Source of the DNA: Hydractinia symbiolongicarpus
Taxonomy: Eukaryota; Cnidaria; Hydrozoa; Anthoathecata; Hydractiniidae
Length of the DNA: 60,000 nt
Reading direction: 5' to 3'
NCBI RefSeq assembly: GCF_029227915.1
Contig: NC_079880.1
Coordinates: forward strand, 20,214,501 to 20,274,500
The notes under the pieces were generated by a model, which had not been told where the DNA came from, did no database searches, and saw only the letters and a program-made list of their open reading frames with translations. Shown one piece after another: positions 35,002 to 43,327 of the stretch; the stretch's first letter is position 1; every line of letters begins with the position of its first letter. Both the position numbers and the translations under genes were made by a program.

Positions 35002-36159
35002 ATGGATTTCTATAAAATATTGAGCCAGCATGATGAATGGAAACAAAAGTTGTATAAAGGATGGAAAACGTATCCATCAATTTTCAAACCAAGTCATTGT
35101 GGTGTTCTCCGCCAAGACGACTTGGCATACGTTATACATAACAATATGGCTAGAAAAAGTGCTGCTTCATTTTCAACATTGAGGACAGTCAGGTATACCC
35201 ATAATAGTTCATGCTTTTTTCATAAGCCTATCATTAAAGTTTTAATCTGGTAATCTTACTAATATTTTTTATTTTATAACTGCCTTCCAATCTGATGTAT
35301 TTTTTTTTATGCCCATCAGAGTCAGTGGAGATGGTAACTGTCTTTACAGATCTATTTCCGTGTTGCTGATCGGTGATGAAACCCTAGCTTCAATTTTGAG
35401 AATTTTGACCTCTTTGGAAATGTATCAAAATGCAACATATTATGCTGAACATCTAATGCTCCAACAATCTCCTAACAATATTTTTGTGCAATGTTTATCG
35501 GATGTTGGTTGTGACGTGTACACAAAGACAAAGTCAAGAAAACTGGCCATAATTGAGGAAGCAAAGCATGTTTCAAAATCCTTCATTTGGTCATCGTTTA
35601 TGTGCGTTCTATCAATTTGCAATGTTATTGAGGTATGATGAGTTTTTCATGGAATATGCACATTTGATTTTTTTTACTAAATGTCTAAACTCCTGTGATC
35701 AAATGGTATGATATTTATGATACAATTTCGTAAATAGTTCAGGTTCGATTCCTGACAGGAGTAAATCATATGTGATGCAGGCAATACCTTTAAAATTTGT
35801 GTCACTCTATATATATATATATAAATATATTCTCTATATTTTTAGTTTTGTAGCATCCTATTGAAATTATCTATCAAAGCTTTGGAGATAAACGAATGGA
35901 CAATTTATTCAACACAATTGTTGAGCCCAAGAGAGGTGTTGCTGGTGTACCTGTGAAGGTATTATGGTTTAAAAAAGGAGGGCGCAATGTATTGATGGGA
36001 ACCAAGTCAAAGGTTTTTGATCAACCAAATTATTTTTGTCCAGTGATGGAGATAGGAACCTGTAAAATTCCAAGAAGTAATGTGATAACAATACTAAAAA
36101 AAGGCAATACAATTTCAACACCACGTGTATTATTTTCAGACTTTTTTATTATTATCTGA
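35002..36159 (+). CDS. OTU-fold protein 2 (three exons)
   Basis: Exons 35002-35192, 35320-35632 and 35854-36159; all junctions are GT-AG and the phases agree (270 codons including the stop). Residue ~64 onward reads 'VSGDGNCLYRSISVLLIGDE', a textbook OTU catalytic loop with Asp and Cys. The C-terminal strand reads 'DQPNYFCPVM', where gene 1 has 'HNHYVPL', so the catalytic His appears replaced by Tyr. The first intron falls at the same codon and phase as in gene 1, showing descent from a common gene. The second intron is absent in gene 1. 'PIEIIYQSFG' at the start of exon 3 is typical of the OTU core. The two genes lie head-to-tail in one transposon. Confidence 0.75.
35689..35762 (+). tRNA. 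tRNA-like sequence, probably not a functional tRNA
   Basis: 74 nt inside intron 2 of OTU gene 2. It has a perfect 7-bp acceptor pair (ACTCCTG with CAGGAGT), a 4-bp D-arm (ATCA/TGAT), a perfect 5-bp T-arm (TCAGG TTCGATT CCTGA) and a canonical box B 'GGTTCGATTCC'. The anticodon arm can pair (TATGA/TCGTA) around the loop TACAATT, but position 33 would not be U and there is no clean anticodon. It may be a decayed tRNA, a SINE head or a selected tRNA-like fold. Confidence 0.4.
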
Positions 36160-36209
36160 GTTTGTGTAAAAAGTCATTTTTAATGTATCAATCGTTTTGT
36201 ATTGTCAAA

Positions 36210-36860
36210 ATCTTCATAGAGATCTGTGATACCCTCAATTCTTCATGACATATCAATGCAATCTCACCAAGTCAATTATTATCTTCAAACTCTGCAATTT
36301 CATCTAAATCCACAGAGATAGATCTTAAGGAAAGTAAAGACATGGGTTGGTCTGGTTACGTTCAACATATTTTTTAAATACAGACCTGATTTTTTTTTTA
36401 TTGCTCATGATTGTTTTTACTAGGTTCCTACTGGGTTTTCTATAAATATGTATTTCTATACCACATCTTTCTTTATAGTGACCTTTAATGCTATAACTTC
36501 TTCTGTATCGATGCAGTCATCACCAAGTCGATCAATATCTTCAGAAATGACTATTACATATACACCAACAGCCTTAGAAATGGATACAGAAGTACCTGTG
36601 GTACTCATAGATAGAGATATAACACAAAATAACTTCGAGAAAGACATCAAAAAAAACAGAAAGTTTAAGTATGCTTGGTTTGAAAGCTTTCCTTGGCTAG
36701 TTTATTCTGACCTTCTTAAAGGGCATTTTGTAATTGAAAAAAATGATCGAAGAGATAAGGTTCGTTTAAACATGGTTTATATGTTTTTATATATTTTAGC
36801 TGTATACTTTTTATATATTTTGTTACTTCTTGTACTCTTATATCTTATTTATATATTTTG
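36210..36860 (+). pseudogene. TTF-finger-like fragment of a hAT-type transposase
   Basis: A frame from about 36479 to 36759 encodes a Ser/Thr-rich linker and then 'RKFKYAWFESFPWLVYSDLL' followed by 'KGHFVIEKNDRRDK'. The 'F-x-x-x-W-(F/L)-x-x-(F/Y)-P-W-L-x-Y' core is the start of the TTF-type zinc finger found at the N-terminus of many hAT-like transposases. The following Cys residues of the finger ('AFC..C') are missing. After 'DRRDK' a possible donor occurs and the rest is hydrophobic AT-rich sequence. A blurred duplicate of the linker coding sequence is visible at 36250-36320. The catalytic core was not found. Confidence 0.4.
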
Positions 36861-37011
36861 TTACTTCTTCTTTTTAACGCTGGAAAAGGCCTGAACAGAG
36901 CTCAACCCGGTGAGAAATTTAGTTACTATTAGATACATACGCCCGTTAGGCGTACTATAACGCCTATTCTGGGCGGTAATCTTGAAAAAAATTTTTTGCT
37001 TAGTTTTATAA

Positions 37012-37031
37012 AAATCCTGGATCCGACCCTG
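37012..37031. repeat. Internal hAT-type terminal motif
   Basis: 'TCCTGGATCCGACCCTG' closely resembles the right terminus of the surrounding transposon ('TCCTAGATCCGCCCGTG', 38081-38097). It may be the end of a second, nested element or of a deletion derivative. No matching left end was found nearby. Confidence 0.4.
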
Positions 37032-37260
37032 CCTTCCACAAAATTTTGATGTAGCTGATGTTTTATTTGATATAGATGATATTATTTTAATTGTTATGTA
37101 TATTTGTTGCAAAGGTTGGTATTATATTATACTATTGGTATTCTTAAAAAATTAATTTAATAGAAAATATGTTTATCAAAATTATTAAAAAACTTATATT
37201 AATACTACTTTATCACTTTGATTGTTAACATATTTCGTGTTCCATTTCCATTTTTTTTAG

Positions 37261-37590
37261 TCCATAGTTCATTTTCATTTAATTGACAACTGTCAAGAAA
37301 TAGTAGAACATAGTTGCAGGGACTATGGGGTTACTCAGTTGTCATTTTATCCTGCATTCATTTTTATTCATATCAAACCATTTCATTCCAATATTCATTA
37401 TCATTTAATTGGCAACTGTCAAGAAATAGTAGAACATAGTTGCAGGGACTATGGGGTTACTCAGTTGTCATTTTATCCTGCATTCATTTTAATTTATATA
37501 AAACCATTTCATTCCAATATTCATTATCATTTAATTGACAACTGTCAAGAAATAGTAGAACATAGTTGCAGTTGTCAAGTTATCCTGTAT
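37261..37590. repeat. 126-bp minisatellite, about 2.6 copies
   Basis: 'caactgtcaagaaatagtag' starts at 37287, 37413 and 37539, giving an exact 126-bp period. Copies differ at only a few bases. Because 126 is divisible by three, one frame stays open (37339-37707) and encodes a 42-residue repeat. This looks incidental rather than genic. Confidence 0.9.
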
Positions 37591-38097
37591 TTTTTAAATA
37601 TAAATATGCCAATGACAGCTAAATTTTTCTCTATTTTTTCCTCATCATTGTATCTTGTTATCTTAATTCTTTACTTCTTTTTTATTTGGCTGTCCATGTC
37701 TGGATGACATTTTTTGTTATCCTAGGCATGCTGATGAGCTCTGATATTGAGCGAAACGGCCTATTAACATCTATAAATTATATGAGATAATCTTGTTTCT
37801 TTAGTTCATAGGCTTCATATATAACAATAGAAACTCAGCAAGAAAGACAAGCAACCAAACAACATTGTTGAAAAGATGACACGGTAACGATTTTCGTTTT
37901 ATGCTGTATGAATGACAAATAGCCTTTTTATTTTCCAAATAATTTAGATGCGGGAATGTTGTTTTCAGACAATCTAGGATCCTCCAATGTTTAAAAATTT
38001 TCTGGACCCTCAGGCCCAACCATGGTGGGCCTTCGCGTGTCACTAATATAAGTACATTTTATGACGGGGTACATCAGAAATCCTAGATCCGCCCGTG

Positions 38098-38197
38098 GCA
38101 ATATACTTGCAATAAATCGACATTAAATGCAAAAAGTTATATTAAAATTTAAAAAATTCACACAAGGGACAAATTTTTGTCTTTACATTAAGCAGAT
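38098..38197 (+). repeat. Duplicated locus unit, middle part of copy A
   Basis: 'gcaatatacttgcaa' through 'tctttacattaagcagat' aligns almost base for base with 43666-43770 of copy B. It is caught between the hAT-like element (ends 38097) and LINE-A (starts 38198). Confidence 0.85.
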
Positions 38198-38314
38198 CAC
38201 AGATAAAAAAACTCACACTATTTCTAGGTCCCTGAGTTTAAGGTCCCTGAGTTTAAGTTTAAGGGAAAAGTATAACTAACAAAGAGAGTCAAAAGGTATA
38301 TAAGACAGCACGGT

Positions 38315-38443
38315 GAAGGCTGTACCAATCCGGTAAACCAGCCCTACCAGTTTAACACTTGCTGTGAAAGTGAGAAATTATAACCGGAAAGGCTGTAACC
38401 GGTAATCAGCCCTACCAGCTTATTAACATTTGCTGTGAAGTTT
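38315..38443 (+). repeat. Two 58-bp direct repeats in the LINE-A 5' UTR
   Basis: 38315-38372 and 38386-38443 share 'ggctgta', 'ccggtaa', 'cagccctaccag' and 'ttgctgtgaa' in the same order. A TATA-like 'tatataag' (38297-38304) precedes them. Repeated 5' UTR units in LINEs often hold promoter function; that role is inference here. Confidence 0.75.
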
Positions 38444-38480
38444 TGGTTAGAGTTGAATTGGTGAGCTTTGTCCTTAAACT

Positions 38481-40862
38481 ATGTCTGCTTTCAAATCTAA
38501 ATGTCAAATACCAGCTCGACGAGAAAATAGACCAACCTGGTATAAAACTCACGTAAAGCTGAATGAAATTTTGAAGAGTCGTAAACCCGAAGTAATTTTA
38601 ATTGGTGACTCCGTTGTATCTAATTTGTCAAGGTACAATGCTGTATGGGACAACTACTTCACACCACTCAATACCACCAACCTTGGTATTGGTGGGGACA
38701 AGGTAGAAAATGTATTATGGCGAGCTTTAAATATCAACCTTCCATCATCCTGTAAGACTGTAGTCATTCTTTGTGGTACCAACAACCTACACAACAGTGT
38801 ACCTAAAGACATTGCGGATGGTGTAACATCTATAGGTATTGCGCTTCGTAAGAAAAAAGCAAACTTGAGGATTATTGTGTGTGGAATTCTACCTCGTGAT
38901 TTCCATATTTCTAACTTATGGAGAAAAATAGATGATGTCAACTGTTCTTTGAGTAAAATTTGTTCAAAGAAAAACCTTGAGTTTTTAATGCCAGAAACGG
39001 ATTGGGTATGTAGAGACAATACTCTAAATATGTCTCTGTACTATGGGGATTGCTTACATCTAGTCAAGAAAGGTAATGAAAAGTTGGCCTTATCTATTAC
39101 TTCGACCATCAAGATAAACGCTAGTAGGATAAATGTTTGCACTAGTGAACATAACTGTAAAAAAATGAACAATACAACCAAAATACCATTTATATTTCAT
39201 GAATGTGATTATGTTCATCAACCTCCATTAAGTGCACAAACTGAAATTCCTATTAGATACGAAAAAAGGCTGAAAAAGAAACGCGAAAAAACAGTAAAAC
39301 TAAAAACTGTGAAACGAAAAACTAGTGAACCTACTCGTAAAAAGGTACCAACAACGACAAGTAATACGGAACTTAACAACTTGTTTCGTGATAAATTAAC
39401 ACAAGGTAAAAGGAAAACGCAAACCAAAATTTTTAATTTTCATTTATTTTTTAACATAATTTTCTGTTTGTTTTTTATTAACTTTTCAATTTCAATTTTT
39501 GAAAATATTAAGCCTGAATTTGTAAATAGCACTATATTAAATAGTAAGACAATTTTACCTGTTCATAAATTATTATTCTCACCTTTTTATATTTATAATC
39601 AAACCTTTGACGGTTTGAAAGGAGAAAAAAACAGTATTAACCTGCAGAAAGAACTGGCCAATAACTATGCAAACATCTACATTCCTGAAAATATTTTTAT
39701 ATTTTTCGTCTTCATCATAGTTAACTTTCTTAAAGTTATGAGCTGTAGAAAGAGAAACTTATTGCTTGCATCAGCTGGTTGTTTCTTTCAAATTGCCATA
39801 GTTACACTTGTTGTACATAGTTATCACAATGAAGTTTGTAAATACTCCAAACTTGAGCGTTGTAACAAATCATCTTTCTTCGTGCCTGAATCTGTAGCTC
39901 TTTGTAACGAAGTTACTAATAAGAACTTAGAAACTAACATCAAGTACTATATGTTGTCTTTTCTTGTTTTAAGCAGGAAAAACCAGACAAACTATCTTTG
40001 TTCATTGATTCTTCTTTCTGGTGACATAAGTCTAAACCCTGGCCCTCCTGTGGATATGACAACTGTGAATGAGGACTGGAACGTGTTCAAGAAGCGAGGG
40101 TTTCATATGGCTCATGTCAACATTAATTCGCTTTTACCTAAAATTGATAAACTTAGGGCAATAGCGTTCTCAACTAAAATAGCTATTATTGGTATAACAG
40201 AATCTAAACTAGATAATACTGTAACAGATTCTGAGGTATCTATTGAAGGCTATAACCTCCTTAGATGTGACAAAAACAGGCATGGAGGAGGTGTTGCTTG
40301 CTTTATTAGAAATGATATTTGTTACAATTCTCATAAGCGACTTTCAGAAAATTTGGAATGTGTCATGTTTGATGTTTTATTTCCTAAAACAAAGCCTTTC
40401 ACTGTTGGAGTGTTTTACAGACCACCAGATCAAAATAATTTTGTCAATAATATTTCAGATGAATTTACTACATTAGATTTTGATGAGAAAGAATTCTATC
40501 TCTTGGGAGACTTTAATATCAATACTCTTTGTAATGGTAGAAGTATTTTTAAAATGAATAAGACAGCACTTAAGAGTGATCATGTCTCTGGATTGCAAAA
40601 GCAATATGTAGAATTTTGTTCGCTTTATGGCCTTAAACAATTGATTGTTGAGCCTAAAAGGGTAACTTGTGCTACTGCAACAGTTATTGACCACTTTTTA
40701 ACAAATTGTGTTAGTAAAGTTTCTCAAAGTGGAGTTTTAAATGTTGGACTATCAGATCACCAAATGATTTTCTGCACCAGAAAAGTCAAAAAAGTCAAGT
40801 TTAATACCCACAAACATATCAAATTTCGATCTTTTGAAAACTACACAAAGGAACAGTATTAG
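38481..40862 (+). CDS. LINE-A polyprotein, 5' part: SGNH esterase, membrane segments, 2A-like, endonuclease
   Basis: 793 codons from an ATG. Residues about 30-205 are an SGNH/GDSL hydrolase: 'LIGDSVVSN' (nucleophile Ser), 'LGIGGDKVEN' (Gly block), 'LCGTNNLHN' (Asn block) and 'DCLHLVKKGNEKLA' (Asp/His block). CR1 elements are known to carry such an esterase in ORF1. A basic linker follows ('KRLKKKREKTVKLK'), then three hydrophobic segments (about 315-340, 399-420, 427-449). 'LLSGDISLNPGP' ends at residue 522, a 2A-like motif that would separate the esterase from the enzyme part. The APE endonuclease follows ('AHVNINSLL', 'GITESKLD', 'LLGDFNIN', 'LSDHQMIF'). The part ends at a UAG (40860-40862). 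Confidence 0.92.
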   Translation: MSAFKSKCQIPARRENRPTWYKTHVKLNEILKSRKPEVILIGDSVVSNLSRYNAVWDNYFTPLNTTNLGIGGDKVENVLWRALNINLPSSCKTVVILCGTNNLHNSVPKDIADGVTSIGIALRKKKANLRIIVCGILPRDFHISNLWRKIDDVNCSLSKICSKKNLEFLMPETDWVCRDNTLNMSLYYGDCLHLVKKGNEKLALSITSTIKINASRINVCTSEHNCKKMNNTTKIPFIFHECDYVHQPPLSAQTEIPIRYEKRLKKKREKTVKLKTVKRKTSEPTRKKVPTTTSNTELNNLFRDKLTQGKRKTQTKIFNFHLFFNIIFCLFFINFSISIFENIKPEFVNSTILNSKTILPVHKLLFSPFYIYNQTFDGLKGEKNSINLQKELANNYANIYIPENIFIFFVFIIVNFLKVMSCRKRNLLLASAGCFFQIAIVTLVVHSYHNEVCKYSKLERCNKSSFFVPESVALCNEVTNKNLETNIKYYMLSFLVLSRKNQTNYLCSLILLSGDISLNPGPPVDMTTVNEDWNVFKKRGFHMAHVNINSLLPKIDKLRAIAFSTKIAIIGITESKLDNTVTDSEVSIEGYNLLRCDKNRHGGGVACFIRNDICYNSHKRLSENLECVMFDVLFPKTKPFTVGVFYRPPDQNNFVNNISDEFTTLDFDEKEFYLLGDFNINTLCNGRSIFKMNKTALKSDHVSGLQKQYVEFCSLYGLKQLIVEPKRVTCATATVIDHFLTNCVSKVSQSGVLNVGLSDHQMIFCTRKVKKVKFNTHKHIKFRSFENYTKEQY

Positions 40863-43028
40863 GGTCTCCTAAGGGATACAAACTTTCCAAATTATAATGA
40901 GTTCACGGACATTGATCTGGCCTACTCTGATTTTTTGACAAAACTAATGTCAGTAATAGATACTATACCACCTACTAAAGAGGCCAGAATTAAATGCAAC
41001 TCCCAGGAATGGTTTGATGGTGAGATTGCAGACAAGATTGCTACTAGAGATAAACTTTTTAAAAAGTTTAAGAAGTCAAAATTACAAATTGATTCTGACC
41101 TCTGGAATGAAGCAAAAAGTAATGTGCAAAATTTGATCAATAAAAAGAAAAAAGAATACTATAAAAACAAAATAACAGAAAACACAGGCAAGCCTAAGGA
41201 ACTATGGAAGACTCTAAAGTCTATGGGACTTGACAACTCAAAGAAATCAGATCCGAACTACTGTCTAAAGGATGAGGATGCCTTACATTTTGAAACAAAA
41301 TCAAAACTAGAGATATTTAAGAACTTTTTCTCTGGTCTAGCAGATGGGCTGCTTCAAAATCTTCCTAAGCCCTCAAATAGATTTGGGATAAATGCTGTCA
41401 TCTCATATTACAAATCGCTAAAATTTGGAAACAAGATATTCAATTTTCAGCAAGTCTTAGAAGAAGATGTGCTGAATTTGCTGAATGATACTAGTACAAC
41501 AAAAGCACCAGGACTTGATACTATATCTGGAATTTTCTTGAAGGATGGTGCTGATGTTCTCTGCAGACCAATTACTCAATTATGTAATCTTTCTATCTCA
41601 CTGTCATCTTTCCCTAGTGAATGTAAGATAGCTAAACTTAAGCCACTATATAAGAAGGGATCAAGAACTGATCCAAAGAATTACCGCCCTATATCTTTGC
41701 TTCCTCTTTTTTCTAAAATTATTGAAAGAGTGGTCCATAACCAAACACAAGCTTTCTTAGACGAAAACAATATATTATTTAAATTTCAGTCTGGCTTTAG
41801 AAGCTGTCATTCAACAGATTTTTGTCTATCATATATACATGACAAAATTTCAAAAGGTTTTGATGCAGGCTTGCTGTCTGGTATGATCCTCATTGACCTA
41901 CAAAAAGCTTTCGATACCATCAACCACTCCATACTTTTGGAAAAATTAGGAACTCTTGGATTTTCATATGAAGTAATTCTTTGGTTCAGGTCTTACCTTG
42001 CAAACAGAACATTTTGTGTGTCAATAGATAACTTATCATCTAATCCAGGTAAACTGGAATGTGGTGTTCCCCAAGGTTCTATCTTGGGTCCACTTCTGTT
42101 CTTACTTTATGTAAACGATATGCCACAAGCTTTAGTACAATGTGATCTTTTTCTCTATGCAGATGATTCATGTCTCTTATTTCAACACAAAGACATAACT
42201 GAGATGGAAAATGCTCTTAATACAGACTTCAGTAATTTATGTGATTGGTTTGTGGACAACAAACTCAGCATACACTTTGGTGAAGATAAAACTAAGTCTA
42301 TTCTTTTTGCCTCCAGGGGAAAAATTAAGAAAGCAGAAAAACTTAATATTTCCTACAATGGAGTAGAAATCAAGCAGCATACGAAAGTTGAATATCTTGG
42401 TTGCATCTTTGACCAATCACTGTCTGGTGAGTCAATGGCCTTACATGTGATTAACAAAATTAATGGCAAAATTAAATTTCTTTATCGTCAAAGCTCATTT
42501 TTGAACAAGGATCTGCAACGACTTCTTTGTAACTCTTTAATTCAACCACATTTCGACTATGCCAGTACTGTGTGGTATCCAAACCTGACAAAAGTTTTAA
42601 AAAAGAAGCTCCAGGTTGCTCAAAACAAATGTGTTCGCTTCTGTTTACAAAAAAGTAGCAGATCACATGTAGGTGCTACGGATTTTAAGGAAATAAATTG
42701 GCTACCAGTTGGCGAAAGGTTTAAAGTATGCGTAAACAATCATGCATATAAATTTTTTCAGAAAAAATGTCCTCTGTACATGTCTGATGTATTTATTCCA
42801 TCAAGTCATAGAAGAACTTTGACTCGTTCATCATTCCAGAGGCTTGAACAATCTTGTGTAAAAACATTCCAAGGTCAACAGTGTCTTTTCTACCTTGGAC
42901 CCTCCTTATGGAATACTCTTCCTGAGGGTCTTAAAAGATCTAGTACTACAAACAGTTTTAAACACAACCTAAAAAAGCACTATTTTGATGTTATAACGAG
43001 AAGGGACTCAGATGATTTTGTGAATTAA
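40863..43028 (+). CDS. LINE-A polyprotein, 3' part: reverse transcriptase
   Basis: Same frame as the upstream part, separated only by the UAG. No good ATG lies at its start, so as annotated it would not be translated alone. RT motifs in order: 'TTKAPGLDTISGIFLK', 'NYRPISLLPLFSKIIERVV', 'QSGFRSCHSTDFCL', 'LIDLQKAFDTINHSILL' (motif A Asp), 'GVPQGSILGPLLFLLYVND' (motif B), 'LYADDSCLLF' (catalytic Asp pair), 'VEYLGCIFD'. It ends in a complete C-terminal block ('LGPSLWNTLPEGLKRS', then 'SFKHNLKKHYF'). About 721 residues. No RNase H domain was seen, as usual for this group. Confidence 0.92.
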   Translation, partial: GLLRDTNFPNYNEFTDIDLAYSDFLTKLMSVIDTIPPTKEARIKCNSQEWFDGEIADKIATRDKLFKKFKKSKLQIDSDLWNEAKSNVQNLINKKKKEYYKNKITENTGKPKELWKTLKSMGLDNSKKSDPNYCLKDEDALHFETKSKLEIFKNFFSGLADGLLQNLPKPSNRFGINAVISYYKSLKFGNKIFNFQQVLEEDVLNLLNDTSTTKAPGLDTISGIFLKDGADVLCRPITQLCNLSISLSSFPSECKIAKLKPLYKKGSRTDPKNYRPISLLPLFSKIIERVVHNQTQAFLDENNILFKFQSGFRSCHSTDFCLSYIHDKISKGFDAGLLSGMILIDLQKAFDTINHSILLEKLGTLGFSYEVILWFRSYLANRTFCVSIDNLSSNPGKLECGVPQGSILGPLLFLLYVNDMPQALVQCDLFLYADDSCLLFQHKDITEMENALNTDFSNLCDWFVDNKLSIHFGEDKTKSILFASRGKIKKAEKLNISYNGVEIKQHTKVEYLGCIFDQSLSGESMALHVINKINGKIKFLYRQSSFLNKDLQRLLCNSLIQPHFDYASTVWYPNLTKVLKKKLQVAQNKCVRFCLQKSSRSHVGATDFKEINWLPVGERFKVCVNNHAYKFFQKKCPLYMSDVFIPSSHRRTLTRSSFQRLEQSCVKTFQGQQCLFYLGPSLWNTLPEGLKRSSTTNSFKHNLKKHYFDVITRRDSDDFVN

Positions 43029-43301
43029 ATTCATATGATCTTTTGATAATCCTTTCGTTTTCGTTTTGCTTATCTTTTTTTCTATAAGGGTAGAAATGGA
43101 CCACAATGGAAATCTCGCCTTGGCTTGTTTTGTGTTATCCAGCCATCAAACATATCAACACTCAGGAAAATTGCATTTAATTTTATTTTATATTTTTTAT
43201 GATACATTTTAATATTATATATAGTTTATTATTTTATTTATTTGTTTTCAATTTCTTTTTCTCTGTAAATATTTTTAACGATTTTATAATGATGGCAAAT
43301 A

Positions 43302-43323
43302 TAACTTACTTACTTACTTACTT
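43302..43323. repeat. (TTAC)n tail of LINE-A
   Basis: Five units of TTAC directly before the resumed host sequence; read as the LINE 3' tail. Confidence 0.85.
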
Positions 43324-43327
43324 AGAT

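Larger units (their letters stand above)
31834..38097 (+). mobile_element. hAT-like DNA transposon carrying two OTU-domain genes
   Basis: 6264 bp. The left end 'CAGGGGCGGATCCA' and the reverse complement of the right end 'CACGGGCGGATCTA' form an imperfect TIR (12 of 14 match). 'gcaata' is present on both sides (31828-31833, 38098-38103) but only once at the matching spot of the uninterrupted copy (43666-43671). CAGGG-type ends and a TTF-finger-like piece at 36.6 kb suggest hAT. The 6-bp duplication is shorter than the usual 8 bp of hAT, so the superfamily is open. I see no DDE/RNase H transposase core, so this copy is probably non-autonomous or internally rearranged. Cargo: two OTU-fold genes, a SINE, a tRNA-like sequence and a minisatellite. 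Confidence 0.75.
38198..43323 (+). mobile_element. LINE-A, near-full-length esterase-type CR1/L2-like element
   Basis: 5126 bp. Boundaries come from comparison with copy B of the flanking unit: host sequence stops at 'aagcagat' (38197) and resumes at 'agaaaatgcc' (43328). 'agat' is present on both sides (38194-38197, 43324-43327) as a probable short target duplication. Order: 5' UTR with tandem repeats and a TATA-like 'tatataa', one long frame (38481-43028) with a single UAG, a 3' UTR of about 270 bp, and a (TTAC)n tail (43302-43323). Because it is so intact, it is probably a young insertion. Confidence 0.9.

Noticed and set aside
36861-37112. Minus-strand 83-codon ORF near the internal TIR-like motif
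   Set aside because: Covers transposon-terminal sequence; no domain.
37261-37590. CRISPR-like array
   Set aside because: The unit is a 126-bp tandem repeat without unique spacers, in a eukaryotic transposon.
37339-37707. 122-codon ORF over the minisatellite
   Set aside because: Open only because the repeat period is a multiple of three; no start context or domain.
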